From Acetatifactor muris (lineage in GTDB: Bacteria; Bacillota; Clostridia; Lachnospirales; Lachnospiraceae), in assembly GCA_023663635.1 (NCBI GenBank), contig JAMPHD010000029.1:1-33737 (forward strand): 33,737 nt of DNA, written 5' to 3'. Under the pieces are notes generated by a model that had not been told where the DNA came from, ran no database searches, and saw only the letters and a list, made by a program, of their open reading frames with translations. Shown in pieces: positions 8,006 to 16,867 of the stretch (position 1 is the first letter of the stretch; every line of letters begins with the position of its first letter). The translations under genes and the position numbers were made by a program.

Positions 8006-10503
8006 TTTGCGGATTTGACGAGATCGGAAAAGAGGATGTTATGATCGCGGGCGGCAAAGGCGCCAACCTCGGCGAGATGACGGGGGCAGGGTTAAATGTG
8101 CCGCCCGGATTTGTGGTGACGGCGGACGCGTACCGCAGTTTTCTCGCGGAAAATCATATCGATGAAAAAATAACCGCGCTCCTTGAGGACGCGGGCGCGG
8201 ACGAGACGAAACTGTTTTCGGCGGCCGGGAAGATCCGCGCGCTGATCACGGCAGGCAGTATGCCTGTTTTTTTACGAGAGGAGGTTAGTCACAACTACCT
8301 CGCCCTTTGCCGTGATTCCGGCACCGATGCCCTGCGCGTGGCGGTGCGGTCTTCCGCCACTGCGGAGGATCTCCCGGACGCCAGTTTTGCGGGACAGCAG
8401 GAGACTTATCTGAATGTCGTCGGAATCGACGCGCTCTGCGAAAATATCATCCGCTGCTATGCCTCGCTCTGGGGGAACCGTGCGGTGAGTTACCGCCGGA
8501 CGCAAGGGTATGACCAACAGAGCGTTGCCCTTGCCGTGGTCGTGCAGGAAATGGTGGAGAGCGAGAAGGCGGGGGTACTTTTTACAGTGAATCCGGTGAG
8601 CAATAACCGCGATGAGATGCAGCTGAACGCCTCCTACGGACTGGGCGAGGCTGTCGTGTCAGGCAGGGTCACGGCGGATACCTTTGTCTGCGGTAGGGAC
8701 GGCAGTATAAAGTCAAGCGTTGTCGGCAGCAAGGAAACGGAGATCGTCTACGCGGAGAACGGCACAGGGGAAAGGCCGGTCTCCTCGGAGAAAAGAAGTG
8801 TATTGTGTCTGTCAGAGGAGGAAGTCCGGATCCTCTGTGGGGCGGCTGTCAAAGTGGAGGAGCATTACGGCTGTCCGATGGACATTGAGTGGGCCATCCG
8901 CGGTGGAAAGGCCTATATTTTACAGGCGAGGGCGATCACCACGCTCACGAACAGCGCAGACGATACGGACGAATCCGAAATCGCAGGATATATCAGTCAA
9001 AATAAGGTAACCGGCGCTCTCCGCGCGAATTTTGCGTTCCTTCTTGAAAAAATGCCCGTCGCGCAGCTGCCGTTGGATCATAGTTTCTGCGGGTCGGTAA
9101 ACAATCAAAAAGAGCGGATATTTGCCGAAGTCGGTCTTATCATTTCCATGGAGCCGCGGATAGACGATGACGGGATCATGATACTGCCGCCCGCCGGCAA
9201 AGGCATAAACGGTAATATATTCAAGATATTCGGTCTGCTGAGGGAACTGCAGGACCTTGCGGGCTGCCGCGACAAGATTGAGCATTATCTCGAAAAATAC
9301 CAAAAGAGCATTGACAAAATGGCAGGGATTCCCTTTGAGGATCTCTCTTTGGAGCAGTGCGGCGAGTATACGGACCGGGCGTACAGGCTTGTCTGTCACA
9401 TAGCCTACGCGCGTTTCAAATACGCGCTTTTCCCCGGAATCCTTGCGGGAAAGCGCGTGGAAAAGCTGCTGAAGAAGATCTCTCCCGACCTTACGGCATA
9501 CGATCTTTACCGGAATCTCGATTACAAGACCGCAGTCGTAAACCGCGATCTCGCGGCGCTTGCGGACAAAGTCCGCGGGGACGGGGCGCTCTCGGAGGCG
9601 GTGACGCAGGGCGAAAGCTATGGGCGTATCTGCCGGGACTTCCCTGAGATTGCCGCGGAGTTTGAGACATTTATGGCCCGGCACGGGATGAAGTCCGACT
9701 ATAGCAGCTACTGTATTTTTGCAAGATCATTTATAGAGGATCCCGACCGTCTGATCAGCATCCTAAAGCCGTTATTAAAAAGTCCCGCCGCGCCGGATGA
9801 GGAGAAATTTGCCCCGCTGATGGCGCAGCTGCGCAAAGTGTGCGGGGAGAAGAAGTTTCCCGGCGTGAAGAGTCGGATAGACTGTATCCGGGCTTTTCAT
9901 GTGGCGAGGGAGGAAAGTCAGTATCAATGGGAGACGGTTTTCCACTATTCCAAGAGAATCCTGGAGCGCGCCGCCTTCCTCTGCACGGGCAGCAGAGACT
10001 GCGCGGACAGCGTGGCATATCTGTTTCTCGACGAGTTTACCGCGATGTGCAGAGAGGGATTTTCCGATAAGTACAGGGAGATCATCGCCCGCCGGAAGGC
10101 AAAGCGCCCGCTTGCGGAAAAGGTCTGGGAGCGCAGCAAGCTCCGTGTATTTGAGGGCGCGGGGGATGTGCTCTCGGGAGTGGGCGGCAGCAGCGGCGAA
10201 ACGGCGGGAAGGGTGTGTGTCGTCCGCGGTCCCGAGGAGTTTGGCAAGCTCGAAAAGGGCGATATTCTGGTCTGCCCCTACACCGACCCGGAGTGGACGC
10301 CTTTATTTAAGATCGCGGCCGCGGTGGTCGCCGACACCGGAGCGGCATTGTCCCACGCGGCCATCGTGGCGCGCGAGTACGGCATACCCGCCGTGCTGGG
10401 AGTGGGCCTTGCCACGACCCGATTCAAGGACGGTGACATGGCGCACGTCGATGGTTCCAAGGGAGAGGTAAAATTACTTGCGAAAGGAGTGGAGTCAAAG
10501 TGA
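8002..10503 (+). CDS. Rifampin-phosphotransferase/PEP-synthase-like dikinase
   Basis: This 833-residue enzyme starts with a PPDK-type ATP-grasp domain (about 1-310: GGKGANLGEM, RSSATAEDLPDASFAGQ, then DIEWAI and LQARAIT). A helical middle domain (about 320-720) follows, and it ends with a swivelling phosphohistidine domain (GETAGRV, then ALSHAAIVAREYGIPAV with His785). It lacks the C-terminal PEP/pyruvate TIM barrel of real PEP synthase (about 790-870 residues in total) and instead has the layout of rifampin phosphotransferase, in which ATP donates its beta phosphate through the histidine to an acceptor held by the middle domain. The acceptor here is unknown. Leucine is written with CTC/CTT more often than in neighbouring genes, suggesting a separate history. 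It overlaps both neighbours by 4 bases. Confidence 0.8.
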   Translation: MICGFDEIGKEDVMIAGGKGANLGEMTGAGLNVPPGFVVTADAYRSFLAENHIDEKITALLEDAGADETKLFSAAGKIRALITAGSMPVFLREEVSHNYLALCRDSGTDALRVAVRSSATAEDLPDASFAGQQETYLNVVGIDALCENIIRCYASLWGNRAVSYRRTQGYDQQSVALAVVVQEMVESEKAGVLFTVNPVSNNRDEMQLNASYGLGEAVVSGRVTADTFVCGRDGSIKSSVVGSKETEIVYAENGTGERPVSSEKRSVLCLSEEEVRILCGAAVKVEEHYGCPMDIEWAIRGGKAYILQARAITTLTNSADDTDESEIAGYISQNKVTGALRANFAFLLEKMPVAQLPLDHSFCGSVNNQKERIFAEVGLIISMEPRIDDDGIMILPPAGKGINGNIFKIFGLLRELQDLAGCRDKIEHYLEKYQKSIDKMAGIPFEDLSLEQCGEYTDRAYRLVCHIAYARFKYALFPGILAGKRVEKLLKKISPDLTAYDLYRNLDYKTAVVNRDLAALADKVRGDGALSEAVTQGESYGRICRDFPEIAAEFETFMARHGMKSDYSSYCIFARSFIEDPDRLISILKPLLKSPAAPDEEKFAPLMAQLRKVCGEKKFPGVKSRIDCIRAFHVAREESQYQWETVFHYSKRILERAAFLCTGSRDCADSVAYLFLDEFTAMCREGFSDKYREIIARRKAKRPLAEKVWERSKLRVFEGAGDVLSGVGGSSGETAGRVCVVRGPEEFGKLEKGDILVCPYTDPEWTPLFKIAAAVVADTGAALSHAAIVAREYGIPAVLGVGLATTRFKDGDMAHVDGSKGEVKLLAKGVESK

Positions 10504-12323
10504 AAAAAGAAAAAACGCGTTCTGCATGGAGTTGGATCTTTGAATTCGCAGCGGAGCGAAAGGCGTTGTATGTTGCAAGTGTGGTGACGGCAGTCGCGGG
10601 GGTCCTGTGCGCTACGGTGCCCTTCATTATCATGGGGCAAATGGTCGTAAGGCTGTTGGAAGGCGACAGGGAGGTATCCGCCTATATGGCGGATTGTATT
10701 CTCATGGCTGTCCTGTGGACGGGGAAAGTGGTGTTTCATGCGATTTCCACGGGGCTGTCCCATAAGGCGACATTTTATGTACTGGGGAATATCCGCAAGC
10801 GTCTGTTGGATAAGTTGGCGCGTCTGCCGCTGGGGACGGTCTTGGACACACCCTCCGGAAGTCTGAAAAATGTCATTGTGGAACGGGTGGACAGCATAGA
10901 GACGACACTTGCCCATATACTGCCGGAATTTACTTCCAATCTGTTGGCCCCGGCGGTACTCATAATATATCTTTTCACCATTGATTGGCGTATGGCATTG
11001 GCATCGCTTGTCACGGTGCCGTTGGGGCTGCTCTGTTATATGGGAATGATGGTTGGGGCTGACAAATACTATCAAAACACCATTGTCAAGACAAAGGCGC
11101 TGAATGATGTGGCGGTGGAATACATAAACGGTATTGAGGTGATCAAGGCATTTGGCAAGGCGAGGAGTTCCTATGAGCGTTTTGTCGTGGCGGCAAAGGA
11201 AGGCTCCGCCTGTTTTGTGGACTGGATGCGCACCTGCAATGTGCCCTTTACGATCGCCATGTTGGTCATGCCGAGTACGATGGTCTCCGTACTGCCGATC
11301 GGCGGACTGTTAGTGAAGAACGGGAGCCTTTCCCCGGCGGATCTCATCTTGGTCATCATGCTTTCCGTAGGATTGATCGCGCCGCTCATCACCTGCATGA
11401 GCTATAGCGATGATATGCGCCAGTTGCAGTCGATCATCGGCGAAGTGGCGGACATCCTGACCCGGGAGGAACTGCAAAGGCCGGAGAAAGCGGAAGGATT
11501 GCCGCAAAATTACGATATCAGGATAGATAATATCCGTTTCGGCTACCATGAGAAGGAAGTGCTTCACGGTATCAGTCTGGAGATCAAAGAGGGTACGGTG
11601 AATGCCTTTGTGGGTCCTTCCGGTTCCGGAAAGTCCACGCTGGCAAAGCTCATCGCGTCTTTGTGGGATGTGGACGGCGGCAGCATCTTCGTGGGCGGCG
11701 TAGATATCCGCAAGATCCCGCTGCAGGAATATAACCGGATGATAGCGTATGTCTCTCAGGATAATTATTTATTTGACGACACGATCCGGGAGAATATCCG
11801 TATGGGAAGAAAAGGCGCGACGGACGCGGAGGTGGAGGATGCCGCGAAACGCAGCGGATGCCATGAATTTATCATGGGTCTGGAAAAGGGGTATGACACG
11901 ATCGCGGGCGGAGCCGGCGGGCATCTCTCCGGCGGGGAACGCCAACGGATCACGATTGCCCGCGCGATGCTAAAAGACGCGCCGGTCATCATTTTGGATG
12001 AGGCGACCGCATACACTGACCCGGAGAATGAGGCCGTGATACAGGCCGCGGTGGCGAAACTGGTAAGAGCCGATGCTGATGGCACCGGATTGGGTAAGAC
12101 GCTGATCGTTATTGCCCACCGCCTTTCCACCATAGCGGATGCCGACCGGATCTTTGTGGTCAAAGACGGAGCGCTGAACGCGCAGGGCACCCATGGAGAG
12201 CTTTTGGCGCAAAACGGCCTGTACAGGGATATGTGGGAGGCGCATATATCCGCGAAAGACAGGTCGGACAGAGCCGCGGGAGAGAATCCCGGAATGATGA
12301 TGGGAGGGGCGGAAAATGCTTGA
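10500..12323 (+). CDS. Fused ABC transporter subunit A (YbtP/IrtA-like)
   Basis: This 607-residue half-transporter has a six-helix membrane domain (about 20-320) and a C-terminal ATPase with Walker A GPSGSGKST (from residue 372), Q-loop YVSQDNYLF, signature LSGGERQR, Walker B VIILDEATAYTDPENE and switch His in IAHRLST. All catalytic residues are present. The exporter-type fold, the SIETTLAHILPE and DWRMALASLVTVP segments and the DEATA-x2-DPENE motif resemble siderophore importers such as YbtPQ and IrtAB, although this is by-eye resemblance. Translation begins at GTG (10500), overlapping the previous stop as GTGA, with AAGGAG upstream. Its end overlaps the next gene by 8 bases, so the two should form a heterodimer. 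The alternative is a multidrug exporter. Confidence 0.85.
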   Translation: MKKEKTRSAWSWIFEFAAERKALYVASVVTAVAGVLCATVPFIIMGQMVVRLLEGDREVSAYMADCILMAVLWTGKVVFHAISTGLSHKATFYVLGNIRKRLLDKLARLPLGTVLDTPSGSLKNVIVERVDSIETTLAHILPEFTSNLLAPAVLIIYLFTIDWRMALASLVTVPLGLLCYMGMMVGADKYYQNTIVKTKALNDVAVEYINGIEVIKAFGKARSSYERFVVAAKEGSACFVDWMRTCNVPFTIAMLVMPSTMVSVLPIGGLLVKNGSLSPADLILVIMLSVGLIAPLITCMSYSDDMRQLQSIIGEVADILTREELQRPEKAEGLPQNYDIRIDNIRFGYHEKEVLHGISLEIKEGTVNAFVGPSGSGKSTLAKLIASLWDVDGGSIFVGGVDIRKIPLQEYNRMIAYVSQDNYLFDDTIRENIRMGRKGATDAEVEDAAKRSGCHEFIMGLEKGYDTIAGGAGGHLSGGERQRITIARAMLKDAPVIILDEATAYTDPENEAVIQAAVAKLVRADADGTGLGKTLIVIAHRLSTIADADRIFVVKDGALNAQGTHGELLAQNGLYRDMWEAHISAKDRSDRAAGENPGMMMGGAENA

Positions 12324-14049
12324 AATTTTACGGAAATTTTTTGACTTTTGCGGCGGTGAGAACAAAAAGAAATTTTATCTGTCCGTGGTATTCGGCGTAT
12401 TGTTGGCATTTTTTGAGGCATTGAAGATCCCGGCGATCTCGGTCATGTTGGGGGCAGTCATAGAGAACCGTGTGACAGACGGAACCATTCTGACAAGCTT
12501 TGGTATTATGCTGTTTAGCATTGTGGGCGGCTCGGGGGTAAAATATCGCTCCACCATGCTGCAGACGGAGGCAGGGTACGACACCTGCGCCAATAAGAGG
12601 ATTGAGATCGCGGAGCATCTCCGCTATTTGCCCATGGGATATTTTAACCGGAACAGTTTGGGCTATATCACTTCCGTGACGACAAACACCATGGAGAATC
12701 TGGCCAATGTCGCGACCCGTGTAGTCATGATGACGACTTCGGGTATCCTGACCACTGCCCTGATCGCGGCAATGCTGCTCGTCTTTGACCCGCGCATCGG
12801 TCTGGTGGTCCTGGCGGGGCTGCTCCTGTTTTTTCTTGTAAACAGCGGACTGCAGAAGGCCTCCGGCGAGATGGCGCCGAAGAAGATAGCCGCGGATGCC
12901 GGATTGGTGGAAAAGGTATTGGAATACATTCAGGGCATTTCGGAAGTAAAGGCCTATGATCTGACGGGGGATAAGAGCGCAAAATTGACGAGAGCCATTG
13001 ACGAGAGCGCCGCGGTCAACACGAAAATGGAATTTCGTTTCATTCCCTACATGATGCTGCAGAATTTCGTCACGAAGATGACCGGGATCGTGATGTGCGT
13101 ATTGTCGCTGCATTTTTATCTCAGCGGGAGTATGGAGCTTTTGACCTGCATTGTCATGCTGATCAGTTCCGTTCTGATCTATTCCGGCCTCGACAGCGCG
13201 GGAAACTATTCCGCTCTGTTGCGGGCGGTTGACCTGAGCGTGGATCAGGCGCAGGAGATCCTTGATTCGGAGCCGATGGATATCGACGGCGAGGAAGTCA
13301 TGCCGCGGCATTTTGATATTGATGTGGAAAACATTGGTTTCTCCTATGACGAGCGGAAGATCATTGACGGGATATCCGTACATATCCCGGAGAAGACCAC
13401 CACGGCCATCGTTGGCCCAAGCGGTGGCGGCAAGACCACATTATGCCATCTGATCTCCCGGTTTTGGGATGTGCAGGAGGGATGTGTGAAACTGGGCGGG
13501 ACGGATGTGAGGGATTACAGCTATGACAGCCTGATGAAAAATTTCAGCTTTGTGTTCCAGGATGTTTATCTCTTTCAGGATACCATAGCCAACAATATTC
13601 GTTTCGGACAGCCTGAGGCGGACATGGAACGGGTGATCGAAGCGGCAAAGGCGGCCTGCTGTCATGAGTTTATCATGCGCCTTCCGGACGGGTATGAGAC
13701 GCGGATCGGAGAGGGCGGCGCCAATCTTTCCGGCGGTGAGAAACAGCGGATATCCATTGCCCGCGCCATCATGAAGGACGCGCCGATCATTATTTTGGAC
13801 GAGGCGACCGCCAATGTGGACCCCGAGAATGAAAAGGAGCTGATGGAAGCCATTGATGCGCTGACGAAGGACAAAACGATACTGATGATCGCCCATCGCC
13901 TGAAAACCGTGCGCAATGCCGACCGGATCCTTGTGGTTGACCGGGGCAGGATCGTGGAACAGGGCAGACATGAGGAACTGATGCAAAAGAACGGGATTTA
14001 CAGGCGGTTTGTGGATGCCCGTGAGCTTGCCGTGGGCTGGAAGTTGTAA
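12316..14049 (+). CDS. Fused ABC transporter subunit B (YbtQ/IrtB-like)
   Basis: This is the second 577-residue half-transporter of the pair. It has a membrane domain at about 20-310, then an ATPase with Walker A GPSGGGKTT (from residue 367), Q-loop FVFQDVYLF, signature LSGGEKQR, Walker B IIILDEATANVDPENE and switch His in IAHRLKT. Both subunits have a catalytic Glu and complete signature, so the dimer should have two working ATP sites, unlike many asymmetric heterodimeric exporters. The short tail AVGWKL resembles that of clostridial members of the siderophore-type group. Its start lies inside the end of subunit A. No substrate-binding protein is encoded nearby, which fits an exporter-fold transporter. 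Direction of transport is unresolved. Confidence 0.85.
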   Translation: MLEILRKFFDFCGGENKKKFYLSVVFGVLLAFFEALKIPAISVMLGAVIENRVTDGTILTSFGIMLFSIVGGSGVKYRSTMLQTEAGYDTCANKRIEIAEHLRYLPMGYFNRNSLGYITSVTTNTMENLANVATRVVMMTTSGILTTALIAAMLLVFDPRIGLVVLAGLLLFFLVNSGLQKASGEMAPKKIAADAGLVEKVLEYIQGISEVKAYDLTGDKSAKLTRAIDESAAVNTKMEFRFIPYMMLQNFVTKMTGIVMCVLSLHFYLSGSMELLTCIVMLISSVLIYSGLDSAGNYSALLRAVDLSVDQAQEILDSEPMDIDGEEVMPRHFDIDVENIGFSYDERKIIDGISVHIPEKTTTAIVGPSGGGKTTLCHLISRFWDVQEGCVKLGGTDVRDYSYDSLMKNFSFVFQDVYLFQDTIANNIRFGQPEADMERVIEAAKAACCHEFIMRLPDGYETRIGEGGANLSGGEKQRISIARAIMKDAPIIILDEATANVDPENEKELMEAIDALTKDKTILMIAHRLKTVRNADRILVVDRGRIVEQGRHEELMQKNGIYRRFVDARELAVGWKL

Positions 14050-14088
14050 CGGAGGTTTGGAGGACCATGACGTGAAAGGGGAATGATC

Positions 14089-14991
14089 ATGAATCTTGCG
14101 TCTGTGGATATGAAAAAGGAATTTGCGTATTATAACAAAGTCGCGCCGTTTCGGACGGAGCGGATTCTCGGAGGGGAATTTAGATACCGATACTATCGAA
14201 ATCCGTCTCCTAAGATGAACGCGACCATACTGATGCTTGCCGGCGGATCGGGGTTGGGAGACGCTTTCGCGGCATTTGCAAGATGTTTCATGGACAGGTA
14301 TTCGCTTATCAACTTTAATTATCCGCCGGATTATGATAACAATGAACGATTGGCTGACGCCATTGCGGAGTTAATCAGAACCCTGAAGGCGGAAAATGTA
14401 TATCTCTGGGGACAATCCTACGGAGGCGTACTCGCCCAGATCATTGCGAAGAGGCATCCGGATGTGGTGAAAGGCCTCATCCTCACATCCACGGCAAGCC
14501 TGACGCCTGGACTTCGTTTTGAGGGAATGCAGTGTCTCGTGAGGATGCTCGGTGAGGAGAAGGAGCGTAAAAATATCAAAAAATTCAAGAAGATCCCGCT
14601 ATCTCTCCTGCCTGCCCTGATGAATCTTGCCTTTAAGAAACACTTGAAGGATAATCCGGGAGGCCGGGACGCCATTCGGGAGATACTGAACATGGTGAAA
14701 CCCGATCTGACAAATGAGTATTTGTGCCATATGGGGCATCTGTTGGGGGATCTGCGGAATCATGTCGGCACGTATTCGAGAGAGGATTTTGCGTATCTGA
14801 AAGGGCGAGTGCTGATCATTGAACCGGATGATGACCCGACTTTTACGGCGGACATAAAGGAAACGCTGATAGGATCCATGCCGGAGCCTGCCGTTGTGCG
14901 CGAGATCCCCGGGGGACATCTCGCGATGATGTTGGATACCGACGGTTTTGTGAAGATTATCGATCGTTTTATGGATGGGCAGGGTCTATAG
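14089..14991 (+). CDS. Alpha/beta hydrolase 3
   Basis: This 300-residue soluble alpha/beta hydrolase shows an oxyanion segment LAGGSGLGDAF, the nucleophile elbow GQSYGG with Ser110, an acidic triplet in IEPDDDPTF (247-249) and His277 in PGGHLAMM, a complete triad of the proline-iminopeptidase/lipase-like superfamily. AAAGGGG sits seven bases before the ATG at 14089; an in-frame ATG at 14083 is too close to it. The gene begins 39 bases after the ABC pair and closes the operon; a new strong promoter follows at 15071. It is distinct in length and motifs from hydrolases 1 and 2, so the operon carries three different hydrolytic activities. An esterase acting on an imported or modified compound is plausible. 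Confidence 0.72.
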   Translation: MNLASVDMKKEFAYYNKVAPFRTERILGGEFRYRYYRNPSPKMNATILMLAGGSGLGDAFAAFARCFMDRYSLINFNYPPDYDNNERLADAIAELIRTLKAENVYLWGQSYGGVLAQIIAKRHPDVVKGLILTSTASLTPGLRFEGMQCLVRMLGEEKERKNIKKFKKIPLSLLPALMNLAFKKHLKDNPGGRDAIREILNMVKPDLTNEYLCHMGHLLGDLRNHVGTYSREDFAYLKGRVLIIEPDDDPTFTADIKETLIGSMPEPAVVREIPGGHLAMMLDTDGFVKIIDRFMDGQGL

Positions 14992-15070
14992 ATCCTGCCA
15001 CATTTATATCGGTCCGCCTGTCCCCAAAAACATGTCCGAAAAAATTAGTGTGATATGAAATTTTTTCTAG

Positions 15071-15099
15071 TGGACAAATGACAGGATTTATTCTATAAT
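15071..15099 (+). promoter_or_regulatory. Sigma-A promoter of the HPt gene
   Basis: TGGACA (15071-15076), a 17-base spacer and a perfect TATAAT (15094-15099) are followed by the palindrome TATACGCGTATA (15099-15110), which could be an operator over the start point. The predicted leader is about 110 bases. No clear terminator separates this from the hydrolase operon ending at 14991. Confidence 0.75.
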
Positions 15100-15216
15100 A
15101 TACGCGTATAGAATGGGACTAAGTGTATGGCAGACCGTGGAGGAATACGCAATATCCCCGCGGGAGGCCGACATACAGTCCGTACGCCCGGTGTCGGAGA
15201 AGAGAGGAAGAGGGTC

Positions 15217-15591
15217 ATGGATGAGAAATTCAAAAAACAACTTGAAGAAAATGGAGCGGATGTAAAAGGTACATTGCAGCGATTTATGGGAAACGAGACA
15301 CTATACATAAAGTTTCTCATGAAGTTTTTGGATGACACAAACTATGCGGGACTGAAGGAAAGCATCGCCCAAAAGGATTATACTGCCGCGTTCAATCACG
15401 CGCATACTCTGAAGGGAGTGTCCGCCAACCTGGGGCTGAATCCGGTATGCGCTGCCGTGACCAAGATTTCAGACAGCCTGAAGAATAAGCCCGCGGAGGA
15501 AGTGGACGCAGCGCAGATCGATGAGTTGTTCGGACAGTTTGAAGAAGTGTACACGCAGTTTTTCAATCTGTTGCAGGAGAACAGACAATAA
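15217..15591 (+). CDS. Stand-alone HPt phosphotransfer protein
   Basis: This 124-residue helical protein has the HPt signature with phospho-accepting His63 in NHAHTLKGVSANLGL, preceded by the RFMGNETLYIKFLMKFL helix typical of the family. HPt proteins shuttle phosphate between receiver domains. The start at 15217 has GAGGAAGAGG just upstream; the frame extends up to an ATG at 15127, but that one lacks a ribosome site and would leave a leader of only about 20 bases. Likely donor: the double-receiver hybrid kinase at 1482. Likely acceptors: the receivers fused to HD-GYP domains at 15697 and 18358. That wiring is inference from content and proximity. Confidence 0.88.
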   Translation: MDEKFKKQLEENGADVKGTLQRFMGNETLYIKFLMKFLDDTNYAGLKESIAQKDYTAAFNHAHTLKGVSANLGLNPVCAAVTKISDSLKNKPAEEVDAAQIDELFGQFEEVYTQFFNLLQENRQ

Positions 15592-15616
15592 ATGTAAACT
15601 TCCTATTCGGAAAGCG

Positions 15617-15645
15617 TTGACATTTTAGGCGAAAAATGATAACTT
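15617..15645 (+). promoter_or_regulatory. Candidate promoter before the REC-HD-GYP gene
   Basis: A perfect TTGACA (15617-15622) is followed after 17 bases by TAACTT (15640-15645), a poor -10 box. The position, 52 bases before the start codon in the only gap between HPt and HD-GYP genes, makes an internal promoter plausible. Readthrough from 15071 is also expected. Confidence 0.4.
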
Positions 15646-15696
15646 TTAGATTGAGAAATAAATCCGATTAAATGGACAGTAGAGGTACGATGAACT

Positions 15697-16791
15697 ATGG
15701 AAAAGCAACAAATTTTGATTGTGGACGACGATGAAGTAAACCGCGTGATATTGGGCGGTATCTTCCTGAAAGAATATGATATTCTGGAGGCTGCCAACGG
15801 TGAGGAAGCGATCAAACATGTCGAGAGCAACGACAATATCGCGCTGATCCTCTTGGATGTGGTGATGCCCGTGATGGATGGTTTCGGTTTCCTGAAATAC
15901 ATGCATGAACACGAACTGCTGAACAAGATCCCCATTATCATGATCACCGCGGAGGCAGTGCAGGACAGCGAGGAGCAGGCTTATTCCTACGGGGTGGCCG
16001 ATGTGATGCACAAGCCTTTTTATCCGCATATTGTCAAGCGCAGAGCGCACAATATCATCAAGCTGTATCAGAGCCAGCATGAGATGGAGGAGCGCCTCAA
16101 AGAGCAGGAGATAGCCATCCGCGAACAGAACAAGAAGATTCGCGAGAACAATGAGTTCATGATAGACGCCCTCAGCTCCGTGGTGGAGTTCAGAAGTCTG
16201 GAGACGGGAGAACATATCAGGCGCATTAAGTATTTCACGCGGATCATGCTGAAGTATCTTGTGAAATATTTTCCCAAGTACGGTCTGACGGAGACGCAGG
16301 TGGATGAGATATCCAGAGCAGCGGCGCTGCATGACATAGGCAAGATCGGAATTCCGGATGCCATCCTGTTGAAACCGGGACCGGCAAGACTCACACCCGA
16401 AGAATTTGAGGTCATGAAGACACATACCACCATCGGCTGTGAGATGTTGCAGAAGTTCTGCAAAGATGAGATGGAAGAAGATGAGTTCTACCGCTATTGT
16501 TACGAGATATGCCGTTGGCACCACGAGAGATGGGACGGAAACGGATATCCCGATAAGCTGGTGGGAGACCAGATCCCGATCAGCGCTCAGATCGTTGCGA
16601 TCGCGGATGTGTATGACGCGCTTGTAAGCCCCAGGGTATACAAGAGTCCCTATGCCAACAATATGGCATACGAGATGATACTGAACGGTGAATGCGGACA
16701 GTTCTCTCCGGATGTGTTGGAGTGTTTCCAGCTTGCCAAAGAAGATTTCTTTAATATCGTGGAAGTGATTAAAATGTTTAAGTTCTTATGA
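15697..16791 (+). CDS. Response regulator with HD-GYP c-di-GMP phosphodiesterase
   Basis: This 364-residue cytosolic protein has a receiver domain (about 1-125, phospho-acceptor Asp54 in LLDVVMPVMDG, Lys in HKPF), a coiled linker (about 125-160) and an HD-GYP domain (about 160-350). Metal-site and family motifs are intact: LHDIGKIGIPD with His212/Asp213, KTHTTIG, and HHERWDGNGYP at 275-285 followed by QIVAIADVYDAL. The family hydrolyses the second messenger c-di-GMP to pGpG or GMP. Phosphorylation of the receiver, from the adjacent soluble kinase or via the HPt, would control activity. It leads the kinase/HD-GYP/chemotaxis cluster. A candidate terminator after it at 16808 suggests only part of transcription continues. 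Confidence 0.9.
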   Translation: MEKQQILIVDDDEVNRVILGGIFLKEYDILEAANGEEAIKHVESNDNIALILLDVVMPVMDGFGFLKYMHEHELLNKIPIIMITAEAVQDSEEQAYSYGVADVMHKPFYPHIVKRRAHNIIKLYQSQHEMEERLKEQEIAIREQNKKIRENNEFMIDALSSVVEFRSLETGEHIRRIKYFTRIMLKYLVKYFPKYGLTETQVDEISRAAALHDIGKIGIPDAILLKPGPARLTPEEFEVMKTHTTIGCEMLQKFCKDEMEEDEFYRYCYEICRWHHERWDGNGYPDKLVGDQIPISAQIVAIADVYDALVSPRVYKSPYANNMAYEMILNGECGQFSPDVLECFQLAKEDFFNIVEVIKMFKFL

Positions 16792-16807
16792 TATTTAGTG
16801 AAGGGCA

Positions 16808-16844
16808 GGCGGCAAAACGGATCATACTTTTTGCTGCCTTTCTT
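16808..16844 (+). terminator. Candidate intrinsic terminator or attenuator
   Basis: GGCGGCAAAA (16808-16817) pairs with TTTTGCTGCC (16829-16838), ten pairs with one G-U, followed by TTTCTTCC. It lies between the HD-GYP gene and the soluble kinase gene and could set the ratio of the two. The T-tract is interrupted by C, so termination is probably partial. Confidence 0.55.
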
Positions 16845-16867
16845 CCATTATCGCCGGGAGGAATTTT

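Noticed and set aside
8002..10503. True PEP synthase (ppsA)
   Set aside because: The PEP/pyruvate-binding barrel is absent after the phosphohistidine domain and the protein ends within about 50 residues of His785, as in rifampin phosphotransferase.
15127..15216. 30-residue N-terminal extension of the HPt protein
   Set aside because: No ribosome site at 15127 and the extension is Arg/Gly/Pro-rich; 15217 has GAGGAAGAGG and begins directly at the HPt fold.
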